Shown in pieces: positions 22,617-31,831 of a DNA stretch of 52,880 nucleotides (position 1 is the stretch's first letter; the number at the start of each line of letters is the position of its first letter). Under the pieces are notes generated by a model. That model was not told the origin of the DNA. It was given only the letters and a program-made list of their open reading frames with translations, and searched no databases. This DNA is from CAMLDH01 sp966250375. GTDB taxonomy: Bacteria > Pseudomonadota > Gammaproteobacteria > Burkholderiales > Burkholderiaceae_D. The stretch spans positions 1-52,880 of the forward strand of contig CBINHE010000018.1 in NCBI GenBank assembly GCA_966250375.1, written 5' to 3'. The translations under genes were made by a program, and so were the position numbers.

Positions 22617-24515
22617 ATGACAAAAATGAGCGTCGCCTTGCCATCACCCCATCCAAAAAGCAGCATCGCTGCATTAACCATCGCCGCCGTCGGTATCGTC
22701 TACGGTGATATCGGTACCAGCCCTCTTTACACGATGAAGGAGGCGTTCTCCAAGGAACACGGTCTCGACCTCACGCCGGCCAACCTGCTGGGCGTCGTGT
22801 CGCTGATTGTGTGGGGCTTGATTCTCATCGTATCCCTCAAGTATGTGACGCTGGTTTTGCGTGCGGATAACCGTGGCGAGGGCGGCATCATGGCATTGTT
22901 GGCGCTGGCGCTGACATCGGTAGGCAGGGCATCGCGCAGGTATTACCCGCTGATGTTGATGGGGCTGTTCGGGGCAACCTTGTTCTATGGCGACAGCATC
23001 ATCACGCCGGCGATTTCGGTGTTGTCCGCAATTGAAGGGTTGGAAGTCGCGACGCCGGTGTTGCGGCCTTATGTGGTGCCGCTGACCGTGCTGGTGGTGA
23101 TTGCGCTGTATGCGTTGCAATCGCACGGCACTGCCGGCATCGGCAAATGGTTCGGGCCGATCATGCTGATGTGGTTTTCTGCGTTGGCAGCGATGGGCGT
23201 GATCAACATTCTCAAGGCACCCGAGATTCTGGCTGCGCTCAATCCATGGCACGCACTGATGTTCCTGGAGCGCAATCGCATGATTGCTTTCATTGCACTC
23301 GGTGCGGTCGTGCTGGCCTTCACCGGCGCCGAGGCGCTGTACGCGGATATGGGGCATTTCGGGAAAAAGCCGATACGTCTGGCGTGGTCGCTGATCGTGT
23401 TTCCCGCGTTGGCGCTTAACTACATGGGGCAGGGCGGTTTGCTGTTGGCCAATCCGGCGGCGGTATCGAATCCGTTCTACCAGCAACTCGGTGCATGGAG
23501 TATTTATCCACTGGTGATTCTTTCCACCATCGCAGCCGTGATTGCATCGCAGGCAACGATATCCGGCACCTTTTCGATGACCAAGCAGGCGATCGCGCTC
23601 GGTTTTCTGCCTCGCATGAAAATCGCGTACACGTCGGCCAGCGAGATGGGCCAGATCTACATCCCGCTCGTCAACTGGCTGCAGTCGTCTGTCGTGCTGC
23701 TGGCAGTGATCGGATTCGGTTCATCGTCCCATCTGGCCGCTGCATATGGCATCGCGGTGACAGGCACCATGCTGGTGACGACGGTGCTGACCTTCTTTAT
23801 CATTCGCTATGGTTGGAAATACAACCTGGTGCTGTGCTGGGCGGCCACCGGCTTTTTTCTGACCATCGACGTTGCATTTTTTTCAGCCAGCACACTGAAG
23901 ATCCTGCATGGCGGCTGGTTTCCGTTGCTGCTGGGATGCGTCCTGTTTTCCGTCATGCTGACCTGGAAGCGCGGTCGCGAACTGGTGTTCCAGAATTTGC
24001 AAAAGCATGCGATTCCGCTGGAAGATTTTCTGCAATCGCTCTTCGTCGTGCCGCCGGTGCGGGTGTCTGGCACCGCGGTATTTTTGCGCGGCGAAAGCGA
24101 CGGCGTGCCGCATGCGATGCTGCATAACCTGTCGCACAACAAGGTATTGCACGAGCGCGTCGTGTTCCTGACCTTGCATATCAGGGAAGTGCCGTGGGTG
24201 CCGGCCAACGAGCGCATCCAGATTCAGGATCTCGGCCATCAGTGTTATCAGCTCAATGTGTACTATGGTTTCAAGGACGAGCCGGATATTCCGAAGGTGC
24301 TGGATCTCTCGCGCCACTACGGTCTTGAGTTCGAGATGATGGAGACATCGTTTTTCATTGCACGCCAGACCTTGATCGCGACACTGCGGGCGGGCATGGC
24401 GATGTGGCGTGAACGCCTGTTCGTCACGATGTCGCGCAACGCGCGCGGCGCTGCGGATTACTATCGGATTCCGGCCAATCGGGTTATTGAGTTGGGAACG
24501 CAAGTCGAGATTTGA
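22617..24515 (+). CDS. kup: Low-affinity potassium transporter Kup
   Basis: About 632 residues with twelve predicted membrane segments in the first ~430 and a cytosolic C-terminal domain, as in the Kup/HAK/KUP family. Signature stretches include GIVYGDIGTSPLYT, GEGGIMALLALAL, FYGDSIITPAISVLSA, FTGAEALYADMGHFG and ISGTFSMTKQAI. It takes up K+ with H+ across the inner membrane. ATG 22617 (MTKMSVALPS) is preferred over 22557 because the longer form adds non-homologous residues; ATG 22599 remains possible. No strong ribosome binding site is seen. No regulator is adjacent. Confidence 0.95.
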   Translation: MTKMSVALPSPHPKSSIAALTIAAVGIVYGDIGTSPLYTMKEAFSKEHGLDLTPANLLGVVSLIVWGLILIVSLKYVTLVLRADNRGEGGIMALLALALTSVGRASRRYYPLMLMGLFGATLFYGDSIITPAISVLSAIEGLEVATPVLRPYVVPLTVLVVIALYALQSHGTAGIGKWFGPIMLMWFSALAAMGVINILKAPEILAALNPWHALMFLERNRMIAFIALGAVVLAFTGAEALYADMGHFGKKPIRLAWSLIVFPALALNYMGQGGLLLANPAAVSNPFYQQLGAWSIYPLVILSTIAAVIASQATISGTFSMTKQAIALGFLPRMKIAYTSASEMGQIYIPLVNWLQSSVVLLAVIGFGSSSHLAAAYGIAVTGTMLVTTVLTFFIIRYGWKYNLVLCWAATGFFLTIDVAFFSASTLKILHGGWFPLLLGCVLFSVMLTWKRGRELVFQNLQKHAIPLEDFLQSLFVVPPVRVSGTAVFLRGESDGVPHAMLHNLSHNKVLHERVVFLTLHIREVPWVPANERIQIQDLGHQCYQLNVYYGFKDEPDIPKVLDLSRHYGLEFEMMETSFFIARQTLIATLRAGMAMWRERLFVTMSRNARGAADYYRIPANRVIELGTQVEI

Positions 24516-24884
24516 TGGCGTAGCGTCGTTTGCGCTCCGATGTAAGGCAGGGTGCGCCCCGCGCACCGGTGCTCTTGCGACGGTATCGGTGCGCGGAGCG
24601 CCCTTGCAGGGCGCGTAGTGGCTTGCAAGCCACTACCGTTTCGCAGGCGGATCGCAGGCGATCCGAATTCCCTGCTACACCCCTACAGTGATTTGCAGTC
24701 CGCTCTAATACAAAGTATTGCAAAGATGTGTGCATAGGTTAGCCCGCCTGCGGGAGAAGAGAGTCGAGCGCGCTTGCAAACTCGTGGGTAAACCTCCACT
24801 CCTGAAAGAGGATAGTGCACGTCAATCATCGTCTGAATTCTCAGACTAAATTTTCAATAAGTACGGTCCCTGCCAGAGAAACAA
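24516..24884. repeat. Gene-free stretch with REP-like palindromes
   Basis: Between kup and icmF, both ending here. It holds a 22-bp perfect palindrome at 24615-24636 (arms GTAGTGGCTTG), a near-palindrome at 24648-24665 and a 17-bp hairpin at 24598-24614. The 24615-24665 part is the inverted counterpart of 1547-1597, with the linker CCTGCGAAACG kept. The rest shows no gene; the palindromes may also end transcription from both sides. Confidence 0.7.
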
Positions 24885-27800
24885 TTACATATTGCGCCGA
24901 TACTGCCCGCCGACTTCAAACAGCGCATCGGTGATCTGCCCCAGCGAGCATGTGCGCACTGCCTCCATCAAGGCCGCGAACACGTTTTCATCGCGGATCA
25001 CCGCCTGCTGCAACGCCGCCAGCATCGCTGGCGCTTGCGCCGCATGGCGCGACTGGAAATCCGCCAGGCGTGCCAGTTGCGACTGCTTTTCTTTATCGGT
25101 GGAGCGCGCCAGTTCGATCTTTTGCGGCGTGTCGCTTACCTTCGGATTGCGGAAGGTGTTGACGCCGATGATCGGCAGCGTGCCGTCATGCTTCTGGCGC
25201 TCGTACAACATCGACTCTTCCTGAATTTTGCTGCGCTGATAGCCGGTTTCCATCGCGCCCAGAACGCCGCCGCGTTCCGCGATGCGCTCGAACTCCTGCA
25301 ACACCGCTTCTTCCACCATGTCGGTCAATTCCTCGATGATGAAACTGCCCTGCTGCGGATTCTCGTTTTTCGCCAGCCCCCATTCTTGATTGATGATCAA
25401 CTGGATCGCCAGCGCACGGCGTACCGATTCATCGGTCGGCGTCGTGATCGCTTCATCGTAGGCATTGGTGTGCAACGAATTGCAGTTGTCGTAAATCGCA
25501 ATCAGCGCCTGTAACGTTGTGCGGATATCGTTGAAGTCGATTTCCTGTGCATGCAGCGAGCGGCCGGATGTCTGGATGTGATACTTCAGCTTTTGCGCGC
25601 GCTCGTTCGCGCCGTACTTGTCGCGCATCGCGATTGCCCAGATGCGGCGGGCCACGCGCCCCAGTACCGTGTATTCCGGGTCCATGCCGTTACTGAAGAA
25701 GAACGACAGGTTCGGTGCAAAGTCGTCGATGTGCATGCCGCGCGCCAGATACGCTTCGACCAGCGTGAAGCCGTTCGATAGCGTGAATGCGAGTTGCGAA
25801 ATGGGATTCGCCCCCGCTTCGGCGATGTGATAACCGGAGATCGATACCGAGTAGAAATTGCGCACCTGGTTGTGCACGAAATATTCCTGGATATCACCCA
25901 TCACTTTCAACGAGAATTCGGTCGAGAAGATGCAGGTGTTCTGCCCCTGGTCTTCTTTCAGGATGTCGGCCTGCACCGTGCCGCGCACATTCTGCAATAC
26001 CCACGCGCGGATTCTGGCCGCTTCATCGGCGGTCGCTTCGCGCTTGTGATCGGTGCGGAACTTGTCCAGTTGCTGGTCGATCGCCGTGTTCATGAACATC
26101 GCGAGAATGGTCGGCGCCGGGCCGTTGATTGTCATCGATACCGATGTGGCCGGGTCGCATAATGCGAACCCGTCGTAAAGGACCTTCATGTCGTCCAGCG
26201 TGGCAATCGATACGCCGGCGTTGCCGACCTTGCCATAGATATCGGGGCGCAACGCCGGGTCGGCGCCATACAGCGTGACGGAATCGAAGGCGGTCGACAG
26301 GCGCTTCGCCTCCATGTCTTCGGACACCAGTTTGAAACGACGGTTGGTGCGGAACGGGTCGCCCTCGCCGGCAAACATGCGGGTCGGATCTTCATTCTCG
26401 CGTTTGAAGGCGAACACGCCGGCGGTGTAGGGGAACGCGCCGGGGACGTTTTCCTGCATCAAAAAACGCAGGATTTCGCCATGGTCTTCGAAGCGCGGCA
26501 GCGCGACCTTGCGGACCCTGGTGCCGGACAATGTGTGCTGAATGAGTTTGGTGTGGATTTCCACAAACTGGTCACCCTTGCGGATCTTGACCACGTAGTC
26601 ATCGCCGGCATAGGCGGCTTGCATGTCGGGCCACATCGCGAGGAGTCTTTTGGCGCCGGCGTCAAGATTGTTGTCGCGCTCGGCGATCAGCTCGTCAATG
26701 TCCACCGCTTTGCCGGCGGCGGTCAACATGCGCCTTGACTCCTGCAACTGTTGTCGCTCGCGCGCCAGCTTCACCTGTTTGGCGGTGAACTGGTGATAGC
26801 CGCGCACGGTATCGCTAATCTCGGCCAGATAGCGGCTGCGCGCCGGGGGCACGATTGCATTCTTGCCGGACGAGAAACGTCCCGTCACCGGCGCCAGTTT
26901 GCCCGGCCGGATCTTCAATCCCAGTTCCGCCAGCTTCGGCAACAACCCTTGATACAACGCCGTCACGCCATCGTCATTGAAGCGCGACGCTTGCGTGCCG
27001 TACACCGGCATCTCGTCCGGTTTTTGGTTGAACAATTCGCGGTTGCGCTGGTACTGCTTGGCGACATCGCGCAATGCATCCTGTGCGCCCTTGCGGTCGA
27101 ATTTGTTGATCGCGACGACATCGGCGAAGTCGAGCATGTCGATTTTTTCAAGCTGCGACGCGGCGCCGAATTCCGGCGTCATCACATACAGGCTGGCATC
27201 GACATGCGGCACGATGGCGGCATCCCCCTGGCCGATGCCGGAGGTTTCCACGATTACCAGATCGAAGCCGGCCACCTTGCAGGCGGCAATCACGTCCGGC
27301 AACGCCTGCGAAATTTCGGAGCCGGCTTGGCGTGTCGCGAGCGAACGCATGAACACGCGCACTTGCCCGCTCCATGGATTGATCGCATTCATGCGGATAC
27401 GGTCACCCAGCAATGCGCCGCCCGATTTGCGGCGCGACGGGTCGATCGAGATCACGGCGATATGCAATGCATCGTGCTGATCGAGCCGGAGGCGGCGGAT
27501 CAGTTCATCGGTCAGCGACGATTTGCCGGCGCCGCCGGTGCCGGTGATGCCTACAGTGGGTACTTGCATCGTGCCGGCCGCTTTTTGCAATGCGGCTTTC
27601 AAAGGCGCGCTGGCCTTGCCGTTTTCCAATGCGGTGATCAGTTGCGCCAGCGGCCGGTGTTTGGCCGCCACGTCATTGCCAGCCAGTGCATCGAGCGTGG
27701 TCGGCGCATGCGGTGACAGGTCGATATCGCATGCCTGGATCATCGACAGGATCATGCCGACCAGCCCCATGCGCTGTCCGTCTTCCGGGCTGAAAATGCG

Positions 27801-28175
27801 GGTGACGCCATACGCATGCAAATCCGCGATTTCTTCCGGCACGATCACGCCGCCACCGCCGCCGAATACCTTGATGTGTGCGCCGCCGCGTTCTTTCAGC
27901 AGGTCGATCATGTACTTGAAATATTCGACATGGCCGCCCTGGTAACTGGAGATCGCGATGCCTTGCGCGTCCTCCTGCAATGCGGCGGTAACGATCTCAT
28001 CGACCGAGCGGTTGTGTCCGAGATGGATCACTTCGGCGCCATTGGCTATCAGAATGCGGCGCATGATGTTGATCGAGGCGTCATGACCGTCGAACAGCGA
28101 TGCGGCGGTGACGAAGCGCACCTTGTTGGCGGGCTTGTATTCGGTCAGGCTCTTCGATACGGAAAGATCGGTCAT
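24885..28175 (-). CDS. icmF: Fused isobutyryl-CoA mutase IcmF
   Basis: 1096 residues from MTDLSVSKSL. Residues 18-150 are a B12-binding domain with the FDGHDAS motif (H31 as cobalt ligand) and GGGGGVI. Residues about 200-420 form a MeaB-like GTPase chaperone, with P-loop GTGGAGKSS (212-220) and NKFDRKG. The rest is the (beta/alpha)8 acyl-CoA mutase, with TIDGPAP-type sequence SMTINGPAPTIL and SGYHIAEAGANP. This B12-GTPase-mutase fusion is IcmF, which interconverts isobutyryl-CoA and butyryl-CoA and related substrates. The ATG at 28175 has GGAGA upstream; a start at 28217 lacks support. A palindromic operator-like site lies upstream. Confidence 0.93.
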   Translation of the reverse strand: MTDLSVSKSLTEYKPANKVRFVTAASLFDGHDASINIMRRILIANGAEVIHLGHNRSVDEIVTAALQEDAQGIAISSYQGGHVEYFKYMIDLLKERGGAHIKVFGGGGGVIVPEEIADLHAYGVTRIFSPEDGQRMGLVGMILSMIQACDIDLSPHAPTTLDALAGNDVAAKHRPLAQLITALENGKASAPLKAALQKAAGTMQVPTVGITGTGGAGKSSLTDELIRRLRLDQHDALHIAVISIDPSRRKSGGALLGDRIRMNAINPWSGQVRVFMRSLATRQAGSEISQALPDVIAACKVAGFDLVIVETSGIGQGDAAIVPHVDASLYVMTPEFGAASQLEKIDMLDFADVVAINKFDRKGAQDALRDVAKQYQRNRELFNQKPDEMPVYGTQASRFNDDGVTALYQGLLPKLAELGLKIRPGKLAPVTGRFSSGKNAIVPPARSRYLAEISDTVRGYHQFTAKQVKLARERQQLQESRRMLTAAGKAVDIDELIAERDNNLDAGAKRLLAMWPDMQAAYAGDDYVVKIRKGDQFVEIHTKLIQHTLSGTRVRKVALPRFEDHGEILRFLMQENVPGAFPYTAGVFAFKRENEDPTRMFAGEGDPFRTNRRFKLVSEDMEAKRLSTAFDSVTLYGADPALRPDIYGKVGNAGVSIATLDDMKVLYDGFALCDPATSVSMTINGPAPTILAMFMNTAIDQQLDKFRTDHKREATADEAARIRAWVLQNVRGTVQADILKEDQGQNTCIFSTEFSLKVMGDIQEYFVHNQVRNFYSVSISGYHIAEAGANPISQLAFTLSNGFTLVEAYLARGMHIDDFAPNLSFFFSNGMDPEYTVLGRVARRIWAIAMRDKYGANERAQKLKYHIQTSGRSLHAQEIDFNDIRTTLQALIAIYDNCNSLHTNAYDEAITTPTDESVRRALAIQLIINQEWGLAKNENPQQGSFIIEELTDMVEEAVLQEFERIAERGGVLGAMETGYQRSKIQEESMLYERQKHDGTLPIIGVNTFRNPKVSDTPQKIELARSTDKEKQSQLARLADFQSRHAAQAPAMLAALQQAVIRDENVFAALMEAVRTCSLGQITDALFEVGGQYRRNM

Positions 28176-28232
28176 TGCTATCTCCGGATTCTTGAGGCCG
28201 CGGCAGACAAGCGGCACGCGCTTTAACGTATA

Positions 28233-28253
28233 TGACGTTTACGTTAACGTTAG
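28233..28253 (-). promoter_or_regulatory. Palindromic operator-like site upstream of icmF
   Basis: TGACGTTTACGTTAACGTTA, centred on the palindrome ACGTTAACGT, lies about 60 bp upstream of the icmF start. A possible -10 (TATACT) is at about 28262-28267 on the minus strand. The pattern resembles sites of MerR-type LiuR regulators of branched-chain and acyl-CoA catabolism, fitting the gene's role. No such regulator gene is in the window. Confidence 0.4.
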
Positions 28254-28441
28254 TTTGAGTAAGTATAGCGTGAAATTATGGGCGGAAAATGTCATCCGTC
28301 CAGCAATGCCAGGAGGCATTTGGCGGTACTCGCCGGGCTACTCGCATCCTTGGCCAGAAGCGTTGTCTGCTCGGCATGAAAAGCCTCGAGGAGGAGGGAG
28401 GGGAAGGGCGGGTGCAAACGACACAAGAAGACGCTTGCTTG

Positions 28442-28647
28442 ATGCGTTACGCGGTCCGGCTGACCGAAGATGCATTTCGCGATTTCGAAGAAATTCACGA
28501 TTACATCGCCGAGCACGGCGCACCCGCTAGAGCCGGTCACGTCCTTGACCGTATGGAGAAGTGATCGAGAGCCTTTCTGCTTTTCCGGAACGCGGCTCCT
28601 ATCCCAAGGAACTTTTGGGTTCAGATGGCTTAGTAGGAAATAGCTAA
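28442..28647 (+). pseudogene. Frameshifted ParE/RelE-type toxin remnant
   Basis: The first part reads MRYAVRLTEDAFRDFEEIHD then YIAEHGAPARAGHVLDRMEK, a ParE-like start. The match continues in another frame from 28561 as VIESLSAFPERGSYPKELL, typical ParE sequence, and then ends early at TAA 28645-28647. One indel near 28558 breaks the gene, and the C-terminal strands (the usual IREYRQVFF-type part) are missing. No antitoxin gene is recognisable upstream. I regard it as a dead toxin gene. Confidence 0.65.
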
Positions 28648-28710
28648 AAAATGGCGAACCTAAGATCGGCTGCTCATTCTAATGGACCGGCGGCCGATCG
28701 GTATCCGTGT

Positions 28711-29193
28711 CTATTTTGTATTCAATTGCGCGCGGATTTCACCCTCGGGGTGTGCGGCACTGTGGACGTTGATGTATAGGTTACCGGCCAAGTAATTTGC
28801 GTATTGTGCGTCGGTGAGCTTTGCATTTGCCGGCACGCTGAATGTGTTAGCGGAAGTCTTCGTCAGAGGCAGGATCACAGGGCCGGCTTTCCCTATTGGA
28901 CCTTCATGGATATGCGCCGCAGTTCCCGCGACCCCTTCGGTAGTTACCACGCCACTCACCGAGTGGTCCGTTGCAACCTTGATGGTGCTTTTGCCAGACG
29001 CCTTGGTCGCCACCGGCGGAACTTCTTGCGTGCCGGTCAGAATAAGCTCGGGCGGCACGCCACCGCTCGAACGCATGTCGATGGTTCCGCTTCTGGTGGT
29101 GGTGCCAGGACCGGAAGATTGCGCCATCACCGTAGTAGAGATGAATGCCATCAAAAAAGCACTGCATAATTTATGTGTCATTGACTTCTTCAT
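28711..29193 (-). CDS. CHRD-domain exported protein
   Basis: 160 residues from MKKSMTHKL with a cleavable signal peptide (cut likely after TTVMAQ). The mature part is a CHRD domain: LTGTQEVPPVATKASGKSTI, AAHIHEGPIGKAGPVILPL, LAGNLYINVHSAAHPEGEIR. CHRD domains were named from chordin; in bacteria they occur in exported proteins of unclear role. GGAGG precedes the ATG, which is preferred over the upstream codon at 29265. It is monocistronic and divergent from the LysE-type gene. Confidence 0.88.
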   Translation of the reverse strand: MKKSMTHKLCSAFLMAFISTTVMAQSSGPGTTTRSGTIDMRSSGGVPPELILTGTQEVPPVATKASGKSTIKVATDHSVSGVVTTEGVAGTAAHIHEGPIGKAGPVILPLTKTSANTFSVPANAKLTDAQYANYLAGNLYINVHSAAHPEGEIRAQLNTK

Positions 29194-29338
29194 GAATACC
29201 TCCGGAAATAATGAATGATCAATCACACTACCTGCCGAGATCGGGTAGTGCTTGATGAACATCAATCATCGGCAGGTATCCCGCAAAATGCTCTTGCGCT
29301 TTGGAAAAAATGGGTACGTACTGAATCAAGGAGTGATA

Positions 29339-29971
29339 ATGAGCTGGGACACCTATTTGATTTTTCTCGTGACGACCGTCGTGGTGTGCCTGACGCCGGG
29401 GCCGGCGGCATTATTGATCGTCGCGCAAGGCATCTCGAACGGATTTCGCAAATCCTATTGGGCCATTGCCGGCATCGCATTGGCCAACGTGATTTATTTC
29501 GCGCTGTCGGCGACCGGCATTGCAGCGTTGATCGTCGCTAGCGGCACGCTGTTTTCCATCATCAAATGGATCGGCGTGGCATATCTCTTTTATCTCGGGC
29601 TGGCGGCAATCCGCTCCAAGGCCAGCGCGTTGACCGTGACCCAAGATGCGGGACGTGCGGTGCATGGACTGCGCGCATCCTGGCAGGCGGTGGTAGTGGA
29701 ACTGTCCAATCCGAAGGCGCTGCTGTACTTTGTCGCATTGCTGCCGCAGTTCATTGATCCGGCGAAATCGATCGGCAGCCAGATGCTGATCTTTGGTGCC
29801 ACCTGCATTGTGCTCGATGCGGCTGCGTACAGCCTATATGCGTGGATCGGCAGCAAAACCCGGCGCTTCACGGCGAATGAGAAATTTGTCAAAGCCGGCA
29901 ACCGGGCATCCGGCAGTTTGTTGATGATCGCCGGATTGATGATCGCCACGGTCAAGCGCGCGATTCATTAA
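29339..29971 (+). CDS. LysE/RhtB-family amino-acid exporter
   Basis: 210 residues with about six membrane helices. Family hallmarks are the N-terminal LTPGPAALLIVAQGISNGFR, FYLGLAAIRSKA after the third helix, and ELSNPKALLYFVALLPQFID. LysE/RhtB proteins export amino acids such as lysine, homoserine or threonine; the substrate here is unknown. ATG 29339 (MSWDTYLIFL) has AAGGAG upstream and matches the usual start; an upstream frame from 29252 is not supported. No LysG-type regulator is adjacent. Confidence 0.92.
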   Translation: MSWDTYLIFLVTTVVVCLTPGPAALLIVAQGISNGFRKSYWAIAGIALANVIYFALSATGIAALIVASGTLFSIIKWIGVAYLFYLGLAAIRSKASALTVTQDAGRAVHGLRASWQAVVVELSNPKALLYFVALLPQFIDPAKSIGSQMLIFGATCIVLDAAAYSLYAWIGSKTRRFTANEKFVKAGNRASGSLLMIAGLMIATVKRAIH

Positions 29972-29990
29972 GCGCCCCCGTCGGCGATGT

Positions 29991-31052
29991 TCAGGTGGGC
30001 GCCGGATCGTCAAAAAAGAATTCGACCGATTCGTTCGCCACTTCGGAATGCAGCAAGCCGCTCTTGACCAGTTCATCGTAGAAGCACACGCGGTTCCTGC
30101 CGTTGGCTTTTGCGTAATAGAGCGCTTGATCCGCATGCCCCAGAATCACGACCGGCGTCTCGGCTGAAATGCTGGAAAAGCCGACGCTCACGGTGACCTG
30201 CCCGACCTGCGGGAAAACATGTTGTTCGATATTGCGGCGGAAGCGCTCGAAAATTTTCCGCGTGTCTTCCTGTGTGGTTGAGCACAGCAAAATCACGAAC
30301 TCTTCGCCGCCGAATCGGAATATACGGTCTTGCGCGCGGAAAGACGAACGCAACAGGTTGGCCACCAGAATCAATACTTCGTCGCCGTACAGATGACCGA
30401 ATTGGTCGTTGACGCGCTTGAAATGGTCGATATCGACTACCGCCAGCCATTGTTCCTTGGTGACTGTCTGATGACGGCGGTCAGGTGAATCCGGTTGCGT
30501 TTTTTCCTCCGGCTGCGGCCTGCCAGCCAACATCCGCGCAAAGTTTTCATCGAAGGTTTTGCGATTGAGCAGGCCGGTCAACGAGTCGCGCTCGCTGTAG
30601 TCGAGCAGGCTCTGGAAATTGCGGTAGACACTGACTATGCCCTCGACCACACTGAGAGCCTGGTCCGAATACGGTACCGGGCTGCTGAGCGACACGCAGG
30701 TATGCACCTTGTCGTTGATCCAGATCGGAAACCACAGGAGGTGGGCGCCGGCTGGCGTAATTTCTTCGGCGCAGGGTTTGCGCTCTTCGATGCACGATTG
30801 CAAAATGGGGTAATCCGCAAGCGGCTCGCCGCCATGCTCGGTATTGGAATATTCGTTGACTGCGCTTACTTGTCCGGACTTCAGCAATACTCGCTTGCGT
30901 ACAAACAATTCATCTCGGAATCGGAAGATTTCAAGTGTCCGTACTTCAGTTGCGCCAACCAGTTCATACAATGCGGAGAGCACGGAGGCATCGAGCAGCG
31001 TATGGTCGCGGTGGCCAGTGATTTCCACCAGATGATTGAGAAGCGCCTTCAT
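29991..31052 (-). CDS. Diguanylate cyclase (GGDEF) with N-terminal sensory domain
   Basis: 353 residues. The N-terminal 150 residues look like a GAF-type sensor (CAEEITPAGAHLLWFPIW, HTCVSLSSPVPYS). The GGDEF domain follows: DSLTGLLNRKTF, VVDIDHFKRVND, GDEVLILVA, and the active site GGEEF in FRFGGEEFVILL. An inhibitory I-site RxxD (RAQD) sits five residues before it. The protein should make c-di-GMP in the cytosol and be feedback-inhibited. There are no membrane segments. It converges with the LysE-type gene. The start codon lacks a clear ribosome binding site. Confidence 0.92.
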   Translation of the reverse strand: MKALLNHLVEITGHRDHTLLDASVLSALYELVGATEVRTLEIFRFRDELFVRKRVLLKSGQVSAVNEYSNTEHGGEPLADYPILQSCIEERKPCAEEITPAGAHLLWFPIWINDKVHTCVSLSSPVPYSDQALSVVEGIVSVYRNFQSLLDYSERDSLTGLLNRKTFDENFARMLAGRPQPEEKTQPDSPDRRHQTVTKEQWLAVVDIDHFKRVNDQFGHLYGDEVLILVANLLRSSFRAQDRIFRFGGEEFVILLCSTTQEDTRKIFERFRRNIEQHVFPQVGQVTVSVGFSSISAETPVVILGHADQALYYAKANGRNRVCFYDELVKSGLLHSEVANESVEFFFDDPAPT

Positions 31053-31731
31053 CGGCAGAAGCTACAGCACTTGAGAGATGCTGTCATGCCAATCAGATCT
31101 GGCCAGCGGGGGAGAGCGAGGTTCAACATGAGCGCGCAGTGGTAAGAAAGATAAATCCGGTGACGACGTTCGAAACTGCGAAGGCGCCGTATAGAAGACA
31201 CTTATTTGCAGCTCGATCCTGTTTCAATAATTATTGCTATTTTTCTATTTTAGCTGATATGACACGTGAAGACTCATATTGCCGCGCTCCAACACATGTT
31301 GCAATATGATTCTGCTACAAGCCTGTAACTGCGCTTATAGCCGGCATTTTTCCCAATGCCTGGAGCGTGAAAGAAGCCGCTTTTGCATTGCGTTCCAAGG
31401 ACACAATACGTTCGGGAATTTCAGAAAGCCGGTGCGCGAATGTCGCATGCAATGTGTCGCGTTCGCCACTAATCTGTCGGGTAAATTTCTTTACACCGTA
31501 GATGACAAGCTCACTTTTTGATTGGCTCAACCCTTATACCGATCCTCACCCATAACGTGACATACGTGACATGAATGACATGAAATCGCGTCTTTCTCTG
31601 TCTGGCAGAGAGCGCATGTGACACGGGATTGCCGTACGTCATGTTTGCCGTACGTCATGTCGGAAATTTTTACAAAAATTCAGTTCAGCAATTATTCTTC
31701 CGTGCAACTTATTGTTTTTTCGAAACATTTC
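31053..31731. other. Gene-free stretch with dispersed repeat and upstream direct repeats
   Basis: No convincing gene is seen. A minus-strand frame at 31315-31530 (71 codons, including ERDTLHATFAHRLSEIPER) could be a small unknown protein or a remnant. A third copy of the 38-bp repeat lies at 31548-31614, interrupted by extra GACATG units. Two exact 16-bp tandem units (TTGCCGTACGTCATGT) lie at 31629-31644 and 31645-31660. Related ACGTGACAT motifs around 31555-31580 read in the opposite sense. These precede the sigma-54-type promoter of the next gene. Confidence 0.5.
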
Positions 31732-31734
31732 TAC

Positions 31735-31751
31735 TTGGCATGATTTTCGCA
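31735..31751 (+). promoter_or_regulatory. Sigma-54 (RpoN) type promoter
   Basis: TTGGCATGATTTTCGCA matches the -24/-12 consensus YTGGCACGrNNNTTGCW at all but two positions, with the correct spacing between GG and GC. It lies about 80 bp upstream of the PEP-CTERM gene start. Confidence 0.6.
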
Positions 31752-31831
31752 TAGTCATCTCCGAAGAAGGTACGCAAGACCTTCTCCAAATGCAGATATT
31801 TCCTTTTGTTCAAATTTTTCGGAAGCCCAAC

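Noticed and set aside
22674..23486. Minus-strand frame of 270 codons inside kup
   Set aside because: Gln/Arg/His-rich composition typical of an antisense shadow of a membrane-protein gene.
26751..27716. Plus-strand frame of 321 codons inside icmF
   Set aside because: Antisense shadow; IcmF is unmistakable on the other strand.
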